Below, one piece after another: positions 1 to 5,432 of a DNA stretch of 5,432 nt. The stretch covers positions 1 through 5,432 of the forward strand of contig CALYRA010000130.1 in NCBI GenBank assembly GCA_945292135.1. The letters run 5' to 3'. Position 1 is the first letter of the stretch; each line of letters starts with the position of its first letter. Origin of the DNA: an uncultured Dysgonomonas sp. (GTDB lineage: Bacteria > Bacteroidota > Bacteroidia > Bacteroidales > Dysgonomonadaceae). A program made the position numbers and the translations under genes. The notes beneath the pieces are model-generated. The model searched no databases and had not been told where the DNA came from. It saw nothing but the letters and a program-made list of their open reading frames with translations.

Positions 1-2396
1 TTATCAGTATCGTATTGAACCATAATGATATCAATACCCAAATCACCAATCATGTCTTTCTTATCCAGAATAATATCAATAGCTACACGATCTCCAACAG
101 AATAGGAAAGATATGATGTCTGCGATGGATCTGCATCTAATCCTGTTCCAACTATTGAATCTACCGTAAATTTATCCCATTTCGCAGCAGTATCTTCTTT
201 CCATGCGGCAAGTTCTTTAGCTTTTTCATAATTATTTTTCAAGACAAAGTTATGACGTTTTGCTAACGGTTTATAAAATCGTTCGATATAATCATCTATC
301 ATTCTTTTGGTGGTGTATTCTGGGGCTATTTGAGCAATTGAATTTTTAATGTATTGAATCCATTCAGGGGAATAGCCTTTAGAATTGCGGGCATAGTATA
401 GTGGAATGATTTCATTCTCAAAAATAGAATAAATGGTAGCCGCATCTATTTCGTCCTGATATTGTTGGTTGGAATATGATCTTTTATCTGTTAGACACCA
501 TCCGGCGTTTTTACGATAACCTTCATACCACCATCCGTCAAGTACTGAAAAATTTAATACTCCGTTCATCTCTGCTTTTTCTCCGGAAGTTCCCGAAGCT
601 TCAAGTGGTCGGGTAGGAGTGTTGAGCCAAATATCTACCCCGGATATCAATCGTTTTGCCAAACGCATATCATAATTTTCAAGGAAAATTATTTTACCAA
701 AAAATTCCGGTCGACGGGATATTTCAATAATTTGTTTGATTAAATCCTGACCGGCACCATCAGCTGGATGAGCTTTACCTGTATACAGGAATTGTATAGG
801 GTATTTTTCATTATTTACAAGTTTAGCCAGACGATCTAGGTCTGTAAAGAGTAAATGAGCACGTTTATATGTGGCAAATCGACGTCCAAATCCTACTAAT
901 AATGCGTCGGGATTAATTTTATTTGCCAAAGCAATTACATTAGAAGGATCTTTTTGGTTTTTCAACCAACCTTCTTTAACTTGTTCTTGTACGTATTTAA
1001 TTAATCGTTTTTTTAAATTGGAACGTACTTCCCATAATTTTTCATCGGAGATATCATATATTTTTTCCCATATAGAATGATTTGATTGATCGTTATAGAA
1101 ATTATCGTCAAATGATTCATATATCTCTTTCATATCTTTTGATGTCCAGGTTGGCATATGTACTCCATTTGTAACATAGCCTACATGTAATTCATCGGCA
1201 TAGTAACCCGGCCATATAGGGCTGAACATTTCTCGTGAAACTTTTCCATGCAACAAACTTACGCCATTAGCTTCCAAACAAGTGTTCAATGCGAAAGTAC
1301 TCATGCAGAATTTTTCATTCGAACCGGGATGTTCGCGTCCCATGTCCATAAAGTCATTCCATGATATACCTAAACGCGCAGGATAAGAACCCATATATTT
1401 ACCTAACAAGCCTTCATCAAAATAATCATGTCCTGCCGGAACGGGCGTATGAACTGTATAAAGTCCTGATGCGCGTACAACTTCCAATGCTTGATTAAAT
1501 GTTAATCCATCAGTTTCGATAAGATCTAATAGTCTTTGAACATTAATAAGCGCGGCGTGACCTTCGTTACAATGATATACGTCTTTTTTTATATCGAGTT
1601 TATTGAGTAACAGAATACCTCCGATACCTAATAAGTATTCTTGTTTCATACGGTTTTCCCAATCGCCGCCATAAAGCTGATGCGTTATGGGTTTGTCAAA
1701 TTCACTGTTTAAGTCAATATCGGTATCTAATAAGTATAATTTAATGCGTCCTACATTTACAACCCAAACATTAGCATATATTGCTCTGTCCGGATACGGT
1801 ATTGCAAGTATCATTTGTTTACCGTCTTCATTTAAGACCGGTTCAATCGGTAATTCTCCAAAATTTTGTGGCTCATAGTTTGCCACCTGATGCCCGTCAG
1901 GAGATATGCTTTGTGTAAAATAACCATAACGGTATAGAAATCCGACGCCGGTAAGGTCAACATGGCTATCGCTCGCTTCTTTAAGATAGTCCCCTGCTAA
2001 TACGCCTAATCCACCTGAATATATTTTCAGTACATGGGTGAAGCCGTATTCCATACTGAAATAGGCAATAGAGGGTTTAGATGTATCGAATTTTTCTGAC
2101 ATGTACTTATCAAATTTGGATAGTACAGTTTTAACTTTATACATCAATTCTTTGTCTTTAAGGATGGCTTCTATTCTGTCGTAGCTTAGTTTTTGTAGAA
2201 GGACAACCGGATTCTGTTCCGATTGATTCCATAATTGAGAGTCTAGTTCAGCAAAGAGGTCTTGTGCATCATTATTCCATACCCACCACAAATTATGAGC
2301 TAATTTTTCAAGAGCTAATAATTCTTTTGGTAAATTAACTTGGGCGTAAATGTTTCTCCAAGTAGGAGCATTCGTTAAACTCGTTTTAACTTTCAT
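1..2396 (-). CDS. glgP: Alpha-glucan (glycogen) phosphorylase, GT35, C-terminus cut by window edge
   Basis: Cleaves alpha-1,4-glucan with phosphate to give glucose-1-phosphate, a cytoplasmic PLP enzyme of glycogen breakdown. The frame is open from ATG at 2396 to the left edge: 798 codons are visible, and the family is about 850 residues, so roughly 50 are missing. Residues about 13-110 match the N-terminal DUF3417 domain (NLWWVWN at 35-41). Then come IAYFSMEYG (110-118), [13 protein letters not shown] (124-136), CNEGHA (276-281), HTPVPAGHD (316-324), NGVHMPTW (410-417), RRFATYKR (505-512) and [10 protein letters not shown] (540-549). EASGTSGEK at 599-607 carries the presumed PLP lysine K607. 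By alignment from memory, R506 and K511 correspond to the phosphate-site R569 and K574 of rabbit phosphorylase. All key motifs look intact. The start is fixed by an in-frame TAG at 2406-2408; a weak purine stretch (AGAAG) lies just upstream. It is the second gene of an operon, 29 bp after the glycogen synthase. Confidence 0.96.
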   Translation of the reverse strand, partial: MKVKTSLTNAPTWRNIYAQVNLPKELLALEKLAHNLWWVWNNDAQDLFAELDSQLWNQSEQNPVVLLQKLSYDRIEAILKDKELMYKVKTVLSKFDKYMSEKFDTSKPSIAYFSMEYGFTHVLKIYSGGLGVLAGDYLKEASDSHVDLTGVGFLYRYGYFTQSISPDGHQVANYEPQNFGELPIEPVLNEDGKQMILAIPYPDRAIYANVWVVNVGRIKLYLLDTDIDLNSEFDKPITHQLYGGDWENRMKQEYLLGIGGILLLNKLDIKKDVYHCNEGHAALINVQRLLDLIETDGLTFNQALEVVRASGLYTVHTPVPAGHDYFDEGLLGKYMGSYPARLGISWNDFMDMGREHPGSNEKFCMSTFALNTCLEANGVSLLHGKVSREMFSPIWPGYYADELHVGYVTNGVHMPTWTSKDMKEIYESFDDNFYNDQSNHSIWEKIYDISDEKLWEVRSNLKKRLIKYVQEQVKEGWLKNQKDPSNVIALANKINPDALLVGFGRRFATYKRAHLLFTDLDRLAKLVNNEKYPIQFLYTGKAHPADGAGQDLIKQIIEISRRPEFFGKIIFLENYDMRLAKRLISGVDIWLNTPTRPLEASGTSGEKAEMNGVLNFSVLDGWWYEGYRKNAGWCLTDKRSYSNQQYQDEIDAATIYSIFENEIIPLYYARNSKGYSPEWIQYIKNSIAQIAPEYTTKRMIDDYIERFYKPLAKRHNFVLKNNYEKAKELAAWKEDTAAKWDKFTVDSIVGTGLDADPSQTSYLSYSVGDRVAIDIILDKKDMIGDLGIDIIMVQYDTD

Positions 2397-2425
2397 AATG
2401 AACTTCTATGTTTAGTTGTATATTT

Positions 2426-4075
2426 TTATTTATTCCCTTTACAGCTCAATGCTAAGGAATAAGCTTCTTCATAATATTTGAAAAATTCTGTCCAATCGGC
2501 ATGTTTTGCTTTTTCCTTCGCTGTCTCACGTAATAATTTTTCTTGAATATCACTTTTTGTGGTCATTTCAAATACTCTGTTACAAATATCTTCAGACAAT
2601 TCTACAAAGTTGTAATCATCTCTTTTAAGTACTTCTATTCCATCATCCATACCCCTCATATCACCAAGCCTACGCATCCATAGACCGAACCCGGCAAGTG
2701 TGGTTGTTATAGTTGGAACAGAAAAGGCAATACTTTCGTGTGGAGTATATCCCCATGGTTCGTAATATGATGGAAATACAGTGACATCCATACCTATAAG
2801 AAGGTCATAATATGATTTGTTAAATATTCCGTCATTACCATTAAGGTAGGATGGAACAAATATGATCTTTACTTTGTTGCTCTTCTTGTTATCAATATTC
2901 AAATATGACATCTGATTAAGGATAGAATCATGATTCATATTTTTTAGCCAATGAGTTATAAATGGTTGATTAAGTGGGGTAGTAGGCGTATTTTTTTGTT
3001 TTAATCTATCTTGCAAATCTACTCTTACTGTATCTATCCAAGCTGGTACCATAATAAAAGCAATTACATCTTTATTTAATTGTTTTATCTGATTTAAACG
3101 AGCCATAGCATCGACAAAGACATCAAGACCTTTATTCCTATATTCATATCTTCCACTCGTCGCAACTAACAAAGCGTCTTTTTCTATATCATATCCTAAT
3201 AATTTTTCAGTTACATCAATTAGGAGATTTCTGGCTTCATTACGTTTTTTTGTATACTTTGTTCCTGTCGGAATAAAACCTTTTTCAAATCCATTGGGCG
3301 TAACAATAGGTTCGCGTTGAAGAAGATGCTTGCATTCTTGAGCGGTAATATCACTTACCGTGGTAAAAACATCAGCCTGATGAGCTGCTGTCTTTTCTAC
3401 TGAATGTTTGGCTTCTACATTTAGTTCTCGAGCCATCTGATCACCGTCATATGAGGATAAATAGTTATATAACGGTTTTCCATTTCCGGCTATGGAACGT
3501 CCAATTGTGGTAGCGTGAGTTGTGAATAAAGTTCCGATCTGAGGTAATTTAGATTTTACATAAAGTAATCCCATACCCATCATCCATTCATTGAAATGCG
3601 CTATTACTTTCTTCTGTTCCAATTTATGATATTTATAGAAACTTTGGATAACCATCCCTGTCGCATATGCGTACATACATGCTTCATCATAATCACCATA
3701 AGCATGGAGTGAATTTACTCCAAATTTATCCCACATTTCATGATAAATATCATTTTTGTAGCTTAAAAATTGATCAAATTCAACTAAAATAGCTATTGGC
3801 TCACCCGGAACTAACCAACGACCGATACGTATTTTCAAATTTTCATTTTCGGATATACTGTTTTTCCATTCAATAAAGAGTGTTTTATCTTCTTTAAACC
3901 ACGGACATTCTTGCTCTTTCCATATATCAGGACCTATAAATATAGCTTTATCCGGATATTTATCTTGCATTGATTTAGCTCTCGATGATAGTACAGTATA
4001 TATTCCTCCAACTTTGTTGCAAACTTCCCAACTTGTTTCAAATATATAATCGGGTTTATTGAATTTATCAGACAT
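2426..4075 (-). CDS. Glycogen synthase, eukaryotic-type GT3 family
   Basis: Transfers glucose from a sugar nucleotide to the non-reducing end of alpha-1,4-glucan in the cytoplasm. GT3 enzymes characterised in fungi and animals use UDP-glucose; the donor here is inferred. The protein is 549 residues with a GT-B layout. FETSWEVCNKVGGIY (12-26) is the N-terminal nucleotide/glucan loop, followed by AHFNEW (159-164), FTTHATTIGR (184-193), TPNGF (259-263) and SGRYEYRNKG (307-316). The GT3 catalytic motif YYEPWGYTPHE is at 437-447, with the E-x7-E pair E439 and E447. R193, R309 and K315 sit where yeast Gsy2 has its donor-binding Arg/Lys residues. It lacks the long phosphorylated ends of the yeast and mammalian enzymes (about 700 residues) and most of their regulatory Arg cluster. 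The ATG at 4075 places the first motif at residue 12, as usual in bacterial members; no stronger upstream start was found. It is not GlgA (GT5). It is first in an operon with glgP, which suggests coupled glycogen synthesis and turnover. Confidence 0.93.
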   Translation of the reverse strand: MSDKFNKPDYIFETSWEVCNKVGGIYTVLSSRAKSMQDKYPDKAIFIGPDIWKEQECPWFKEDKTLFIEWKNSISENENLKIRIGRWLVPGEPIAILVEFDQFLSYKNDIYHEMWDKFGVNSLHAYGDYDEACMYAYATGMVIQSFYKYHKLEQKKVIAHFNEWMMGMGLLYVKSKLPQIGTLFTTHATTIGRSIAGNGKPLYNYLSSYDGDQMARELNVEAKHSVEKTAAHQADVFTTVSDITAQECKHLLQREPIVTPNGFEKGFIPTGTKYTKKRNEARNLLIDVTEKLLGYDIEKDALLVATSGRYEYRNKGLDVFVDAMARLNQIKQLNKDVIAFIMVPAWIDTVRVDLQDRLKQKNTPTTPLNQPFITHWLKNMNHDSILNQMSYLNIDNKKSNKVKIIFVPSYLNGNDGIFNKSYYDLLIGMDVTVFPSYYEPWGYTPHESIAFSVPTITTTLAGFGLWMRRLGDMRGMDDGIEVLKRDDYNFVELSEDICNRVFEMTTKSDIQEKLLRETAKEKAKHADWTEFFKYYEEAYSLALSCKGNK

Positions 4076-4183
4076 ATAATAATCTTTTATCTTAACAAGT
4101 TTATTATTTATGGATAGTTTTGAGTTAATAATTGTGCAAAAAATAAAAGAACTGCCTGTCTTTTTTATATCTTTGCTCCAATT

Positions 4184-4198
4184 AAACTTTTAAAGTTT
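4184..4198. repeat. Perfect 15-bp palindrome, possible operator
   Basis: AAACTTT, one T, then AAAGTTT form a perfect inverted repeat centred on 4191, about 115 bp upstream of the glycogen synthase start. The position would suit a regulator binding site for the glycogen operon. The sequence is simple and A/T-rich, so chance is a real alternative and no regulator can be named. Confidence 0.3.
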
Positions 4199-4315
4199 CT
4201 TAATTTAGAAGTCATAAAAATACAATTATTTTTTCAAATGAGTAGCAGAAGAAAACTAAAAAAAAATATTTTTAAATCAGTATTTTTACGCTAAAGAATG
4301 TTTTTTTTCAAATGT

Positions 4316-4334
4316 TTGTCAAAGATGCTGACAA
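4316..4334. repeat. Inverted repeat TTGTCA-N7-TGACAA
   Basis: Two perfect 6-bp arms (4316-4321 and 4329-4334) surround a 7-base spacer and are less A/T-biased than the surrounding DNA. The spacing would suit a dimeric DNA-binding protein or a small hairpin. Neither strand has a T-run after it, so it is not an intrinsic terminator. It lies mid-region, about 240 bp before the synthase start and 180 bp before the acyltransferase start. Confidence 0.3.
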
Positions 4335-4405
4335 GGAAGAAACAAATAATGTATTGCGAAAATTGTATATCTTCATAGTGATTTTTAAATAAGATAAATG
4401 TAAAC

Positions 4406-4501
4406 AAAAAAGGGGAATAAATAAATGAGTAGTTAATTTGTGTATTAAAACGATAAACAATTTTAATACGGATTAATGAATAAATAAATCGCTTTATTCC
4501 C
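4406..4501 (-). terminator. Nested hairpin followed by a T-run on the minus strand; candidate terminator or leader structure
   Basis: Outer arms GGGAATAAA (4413-4421) and TTTATTCCC (4493-4501) are perfectly complementary over 9 bp. Inside them, 4432-4438 can pair with 4471-4477 (five Watson-Crick pairs plus wobbles at the ends). Inside that, GTATTAAAA (4442-4450) and TTTTAATAC (4461-4469) form a perfect 9-bp stem around a 10-base loop. Read on the minus strand, the outer stem closes with CCC, then one C, then six Ts (4411-4406), which resembles an intrinsic terminator with an unusually long enclosed arm. It could stop antisense transcription coming through the acyltransferase from the converging gene. 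On the plus strand the same DNA could form a leader structure ending 14 bases before the acyltransferase start. The A/T richness makes both readings uncertain. Confidence 0.35.
4415..4489. repeat. 12-bp direct repeat GAATAAATAAAT, two copies
   Basis: Copies lie at 4415-4426 and 4478-4489, 63 bp apart start to start, flanking the inner hairpin. The second copy can pair locally with TTTATTC at 4493-4499 (7 bp, 8-base loop), which competes with the long-range pairing of the first copy to the same arm. This gives two mutually exclusive folds. The repeat is low in complexity, so it may be accidental. Confidence 0.5.
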
Positions 4502-4515
4502 ATGATTAATATTAA

Positions 4516-5055
4516 ATGAAGTCAATTTGTAAATTCATCCTAAAAATAATGGGATGGAAAGTTGTTGGGAAAACTGATTATCCTAACAAATGTGTGATAT
4601 GTGTCGCTCCTCATACTAGTAATATGGATTTAATTATAGGACTTATTGTTTATACGGCAATGGGTAGAAAATCATATTTTTTAATGAAGAAAGAATGGTT
4701 CTTTTTCCCAATGAATTTGATATTTAAAGCAATAGGAGCTATTCCGGTGGATAGGTCTAAAAAGACTTCCTTGACCGAACAACTCGCGAAAGAATTTGCG
4801 AAGAGAGATAAATTTCAAGTAGCTGTCACGCCAGAAGGAACACGTAAACCTAACCCCGATTGGAAGAAAGGTTTTTATTATATTGCACTTGAAGCTAAAG
4901 TTCCGATTGTGGTCGTAGCATTGGATTATAAAAAGAAAGAAGCTGATTTTAAGAAAATAATAATACCTTCTTCAGATGTCGATACAGACCTTAAAGAAAT
5001 AAAAAAATGTTATATTGGCGTCACAGCTAAACATCCGGAACAATTTGCTTATTAA
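4516..5055 (+). CDS. PlsC-like lysophospholipid/glycerol acyltransferase family protein
   Basis: This is a 179-residue member of the LPLAT/PlsC superfamily, which moves acyl groups onto lysophospholipids or related acceptors at the inner face of the cytoplasmic membrane. The catalytic HX4D motif is HTSNMD, H33-D38. Block II is GAIPVDR (74-80), block III VTPEGTR (104-110) and block IV VPIVVVALDY (129-138). All four blocks are in the expected order. It is shorter than classical PlsC (about 240 residues) and has no clear transmembrane helix. The N-terminus (MKSICKFILKIMGW) could be an amphipathic membrane-binding helix. Short forms like this are often annotated 1-acyl-glycerol-3-phosphate acyltransferase, but the true acceptor (lysophosphatidate, an aminolipid or other) cannot be read from the sequence. 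The start is firm: an in-frame TAA (4513-4515) directly precedes the ATG. There is no Shine-Dalgarno sequence. It appears monocistronic, diverging from the glycogen operon and converging on the next gene. Confidence 0.88.
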   Translation: MKSICKFILKIMGWKVVGKTDYPNKCVICVAPHTSNMDLIIGLIVYTAMGRKSYFLMKKEWFFFPMNLIFKAIGAIPVDRSKKTSLTEQLAKEFAKRDKFQVAVTPEGTRKPNPDWKKGFYYIALEAKVPIVVVALDYKKKEADFKKIIIPSSDVDTDLKEIKKCYIGVTAKHPEQFAY

Positions 5056-5066
5056 TTTGCTAACTC

Positions 5067-5432
5067 TCAGGATAAACTATCTTGTTCTTTTTTTACAGTG
5101 TTTTTAATATTATTATCAAAAGACATTAATTTTTCTTTTTCTCCCGCAATCCATAAAATATCATTTTCTTTGAAAATAAAATCTGAATCAAAGTTTATAA
5201 TTGAATTTTCGTCCCTATCGATCCCTATAATCAAACATTCTGTTTTTTCTCTAATATTTAGTTTCATTATTGATTTTCCTATCATAATTGAATCTTTTTC
5301 GATAAGATATTGAGAAATAGTGATATGATGTTCTGTAGACTCTTCTTTGGCAGATGAAGATAATCTATCATTTCTTTCTTTAATCGTTTGCGTTAATTTC
5401 TGAATCTCTTCATCGGAGCCGGAGACTACAAT
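5067..5432 (-). CDS. C-terminal part of a TrkA-C (RCK_C) domain protein, probably a cation:proton antiporter or K+ transport protein; start beyond window
   Basis: The frame stays open from the TGA at 5067 to the right edge, giving 121 visible residues with the N-terminus missing. The first 30 or so are polar and charged (EEIQKLTQTIKERNDRL), a likely helical linker. From about residue 37 the sequence fits a TrkA-C/RCK_C fold: a short strand (HHITISQYL), the IGKSIMKLNIRE helix, the strand CLIIGIDRD, and FKENDILWIAGEKEKLMSF, the 'excess of charge then hydrophobic strand' ending typical of the domain. RCK_C domains bind small ligands and gate K+ channels, Trk systems or CPA2 antiporters. In Bacteroidota the commonest carrier is a long CPA2 antiporter with such a tail, but the membrane part is not visible here, so the exact class is inferred. 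The internal ATG at 5285 falls inside the domain and is not the start. The stop lies 11 bp from the stop of the convergent acyltransferase. Confidence 0.75.
   Translation of the reverse strand: MVVSGSDEEIQKLTQTIKERNDRLSSSAKEESTEHHITISQYLIEKDSIMIGKSIMKLNIREKTECLIIGIDRDENSIINFDSDFIFKENDILWIAGEKEKLMSFDNNIKNTVKKEQDSLS

Larger units (their letters stand above)
4076..4515. other. Divergent intergenic region, no convincing gene
   Basis: These 440 bp of very A/T-rich DNA separate the minus-strand glycogen operon from the plus-strand acyltransferase, so promoters for both directions should lie here. No full Bacteroidota promoter (TTTG, about 19-21 bp, TAnnTTTG) was found. Near-matches to the -7 element are TAAACTTG at 4103-4096 (minus), TATTTTTTG at 4145-4137 (minus, spacing one base too long) and TTAATTTG at 4433-4440 (plus); none has a good TTTG partner at the right distance. 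Neither start has a clear Shine-Dalgarno sequence. The region holds several inverted repeats, listed separately. A 70-codon minus-strand reading frame at 4291-4503 looks like a by-product of base composition. Confidence 0.8.

Noticed and set aside
871..1080. 69-codon plus-strand reading frame
   Set aside because: It lies entirely antisense to glgP, over the conserved phosphate-site region, and its protein has no family features.
1687..1878. 63-codon plus-strand reading frame
   Set aside because: It is antisense within glgP, where the glgP frame continues with conserved sequence; it has no independent support.
4145..4164. Possible small terminator: AAAAGA, 8-base loop, TCTTTT
   Set aside because: The stem is only 6 bp with one G-C pair, and it sits in the probable leader of the glycogen synthase, where a terminator is not expected. 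It is no better than chance in this DNA.
4406..4501. A small transposable element (MITE) with GGGAATAAA terminal repeats
   Set aside because: The arms are perfect inverted repeats, but no target-site duplication flanks them and no second copy is in the window. A hairpin explains the structure equally well.
4291..4503. 70-codon minus-strand reading frame in the intergenic region
   Set aside because: Its product is a run of Phe, Ile, Tyr and Lys dictated by A/T-rich DNA, with no recognisable motif and no ribosome-binding signal. It overlaps the inverted repeats, and its apparent hydrophobicity follows from base composition.
5067..5285. A separate 72-residue protein starting at the ATG at 5285
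   Set aside because: The same frame stays open upstream to the right edge, and the TrkA-C fold begins before this Met, so it is the tail of a larger gene.
5098..5313. 71-codon plus-strand reading frame rich in Ile, Phe and Ser
   Set aside because: It is antisense to the TrkA-C domain gene. The hydrophobic look comes from the complement of Lys/Glu/Asp-rich codons.

Overview
The window is a low-GC chromosomal segment that most likely comes from a member of the Bacteroidota, probably Bacteroidales. The evidence is the gene content and order (a eukaryotic-type GT3 glycogen synthase directly upstream of a DUF3417-containing alpha-glucan phosphorylase), the near absence of Shine-Dalgarno sequences before starts, and very A/T-rich intergenic DNA. 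This assignment is by protein family and style; no rRNA or other marker gene is present.

Layout. Positions 1-2396 (minus strand) hold glgP, cut off by the left edge so that about the last 50 codons are missing. Positions 2426-4075 (minus) hold the glycogen synthase. The two are 29 bp apart and co-oriented, so they look like one operon transcribed right to left. Positions 4076-4515 are a 440-bp intergenic region between divergent genes. It carries no convincing gene, but does hold several inverted repeats, including a nested dyad with an alternative pairing just before the next start. Positions 4516-5055 (plus) encode a small PlsC-like acyltransferase. Positions 5067-5432 (minus) are the C-terminal tail of a protein with a TrkA-C (RCK_C) domain, probably a cation:proton antiporter or K+ transport protein, running off the right edge. 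It converges on the acyltransferase with only 11 bp between stop codons.

How the genes work together. The synthase should extend alpha-1,4-glucan from a sugar nucleotide (UDP-glucose in characterised GT3 enzymes), and the phosphorylase should release glucose-1-phosphate from the same polymer. One operon would therefore supply both making and mobilising of storage glycogen. The acyltransferase and the antiporter tail have no evident link to glycogen.

I see no mobile element, CRISPR array, tRNA/rRNA gene or clearly novel system. The most interesting material is the structured part of the intergenic region (4406-4501) and the loss of the arginine cluster in the synthase.
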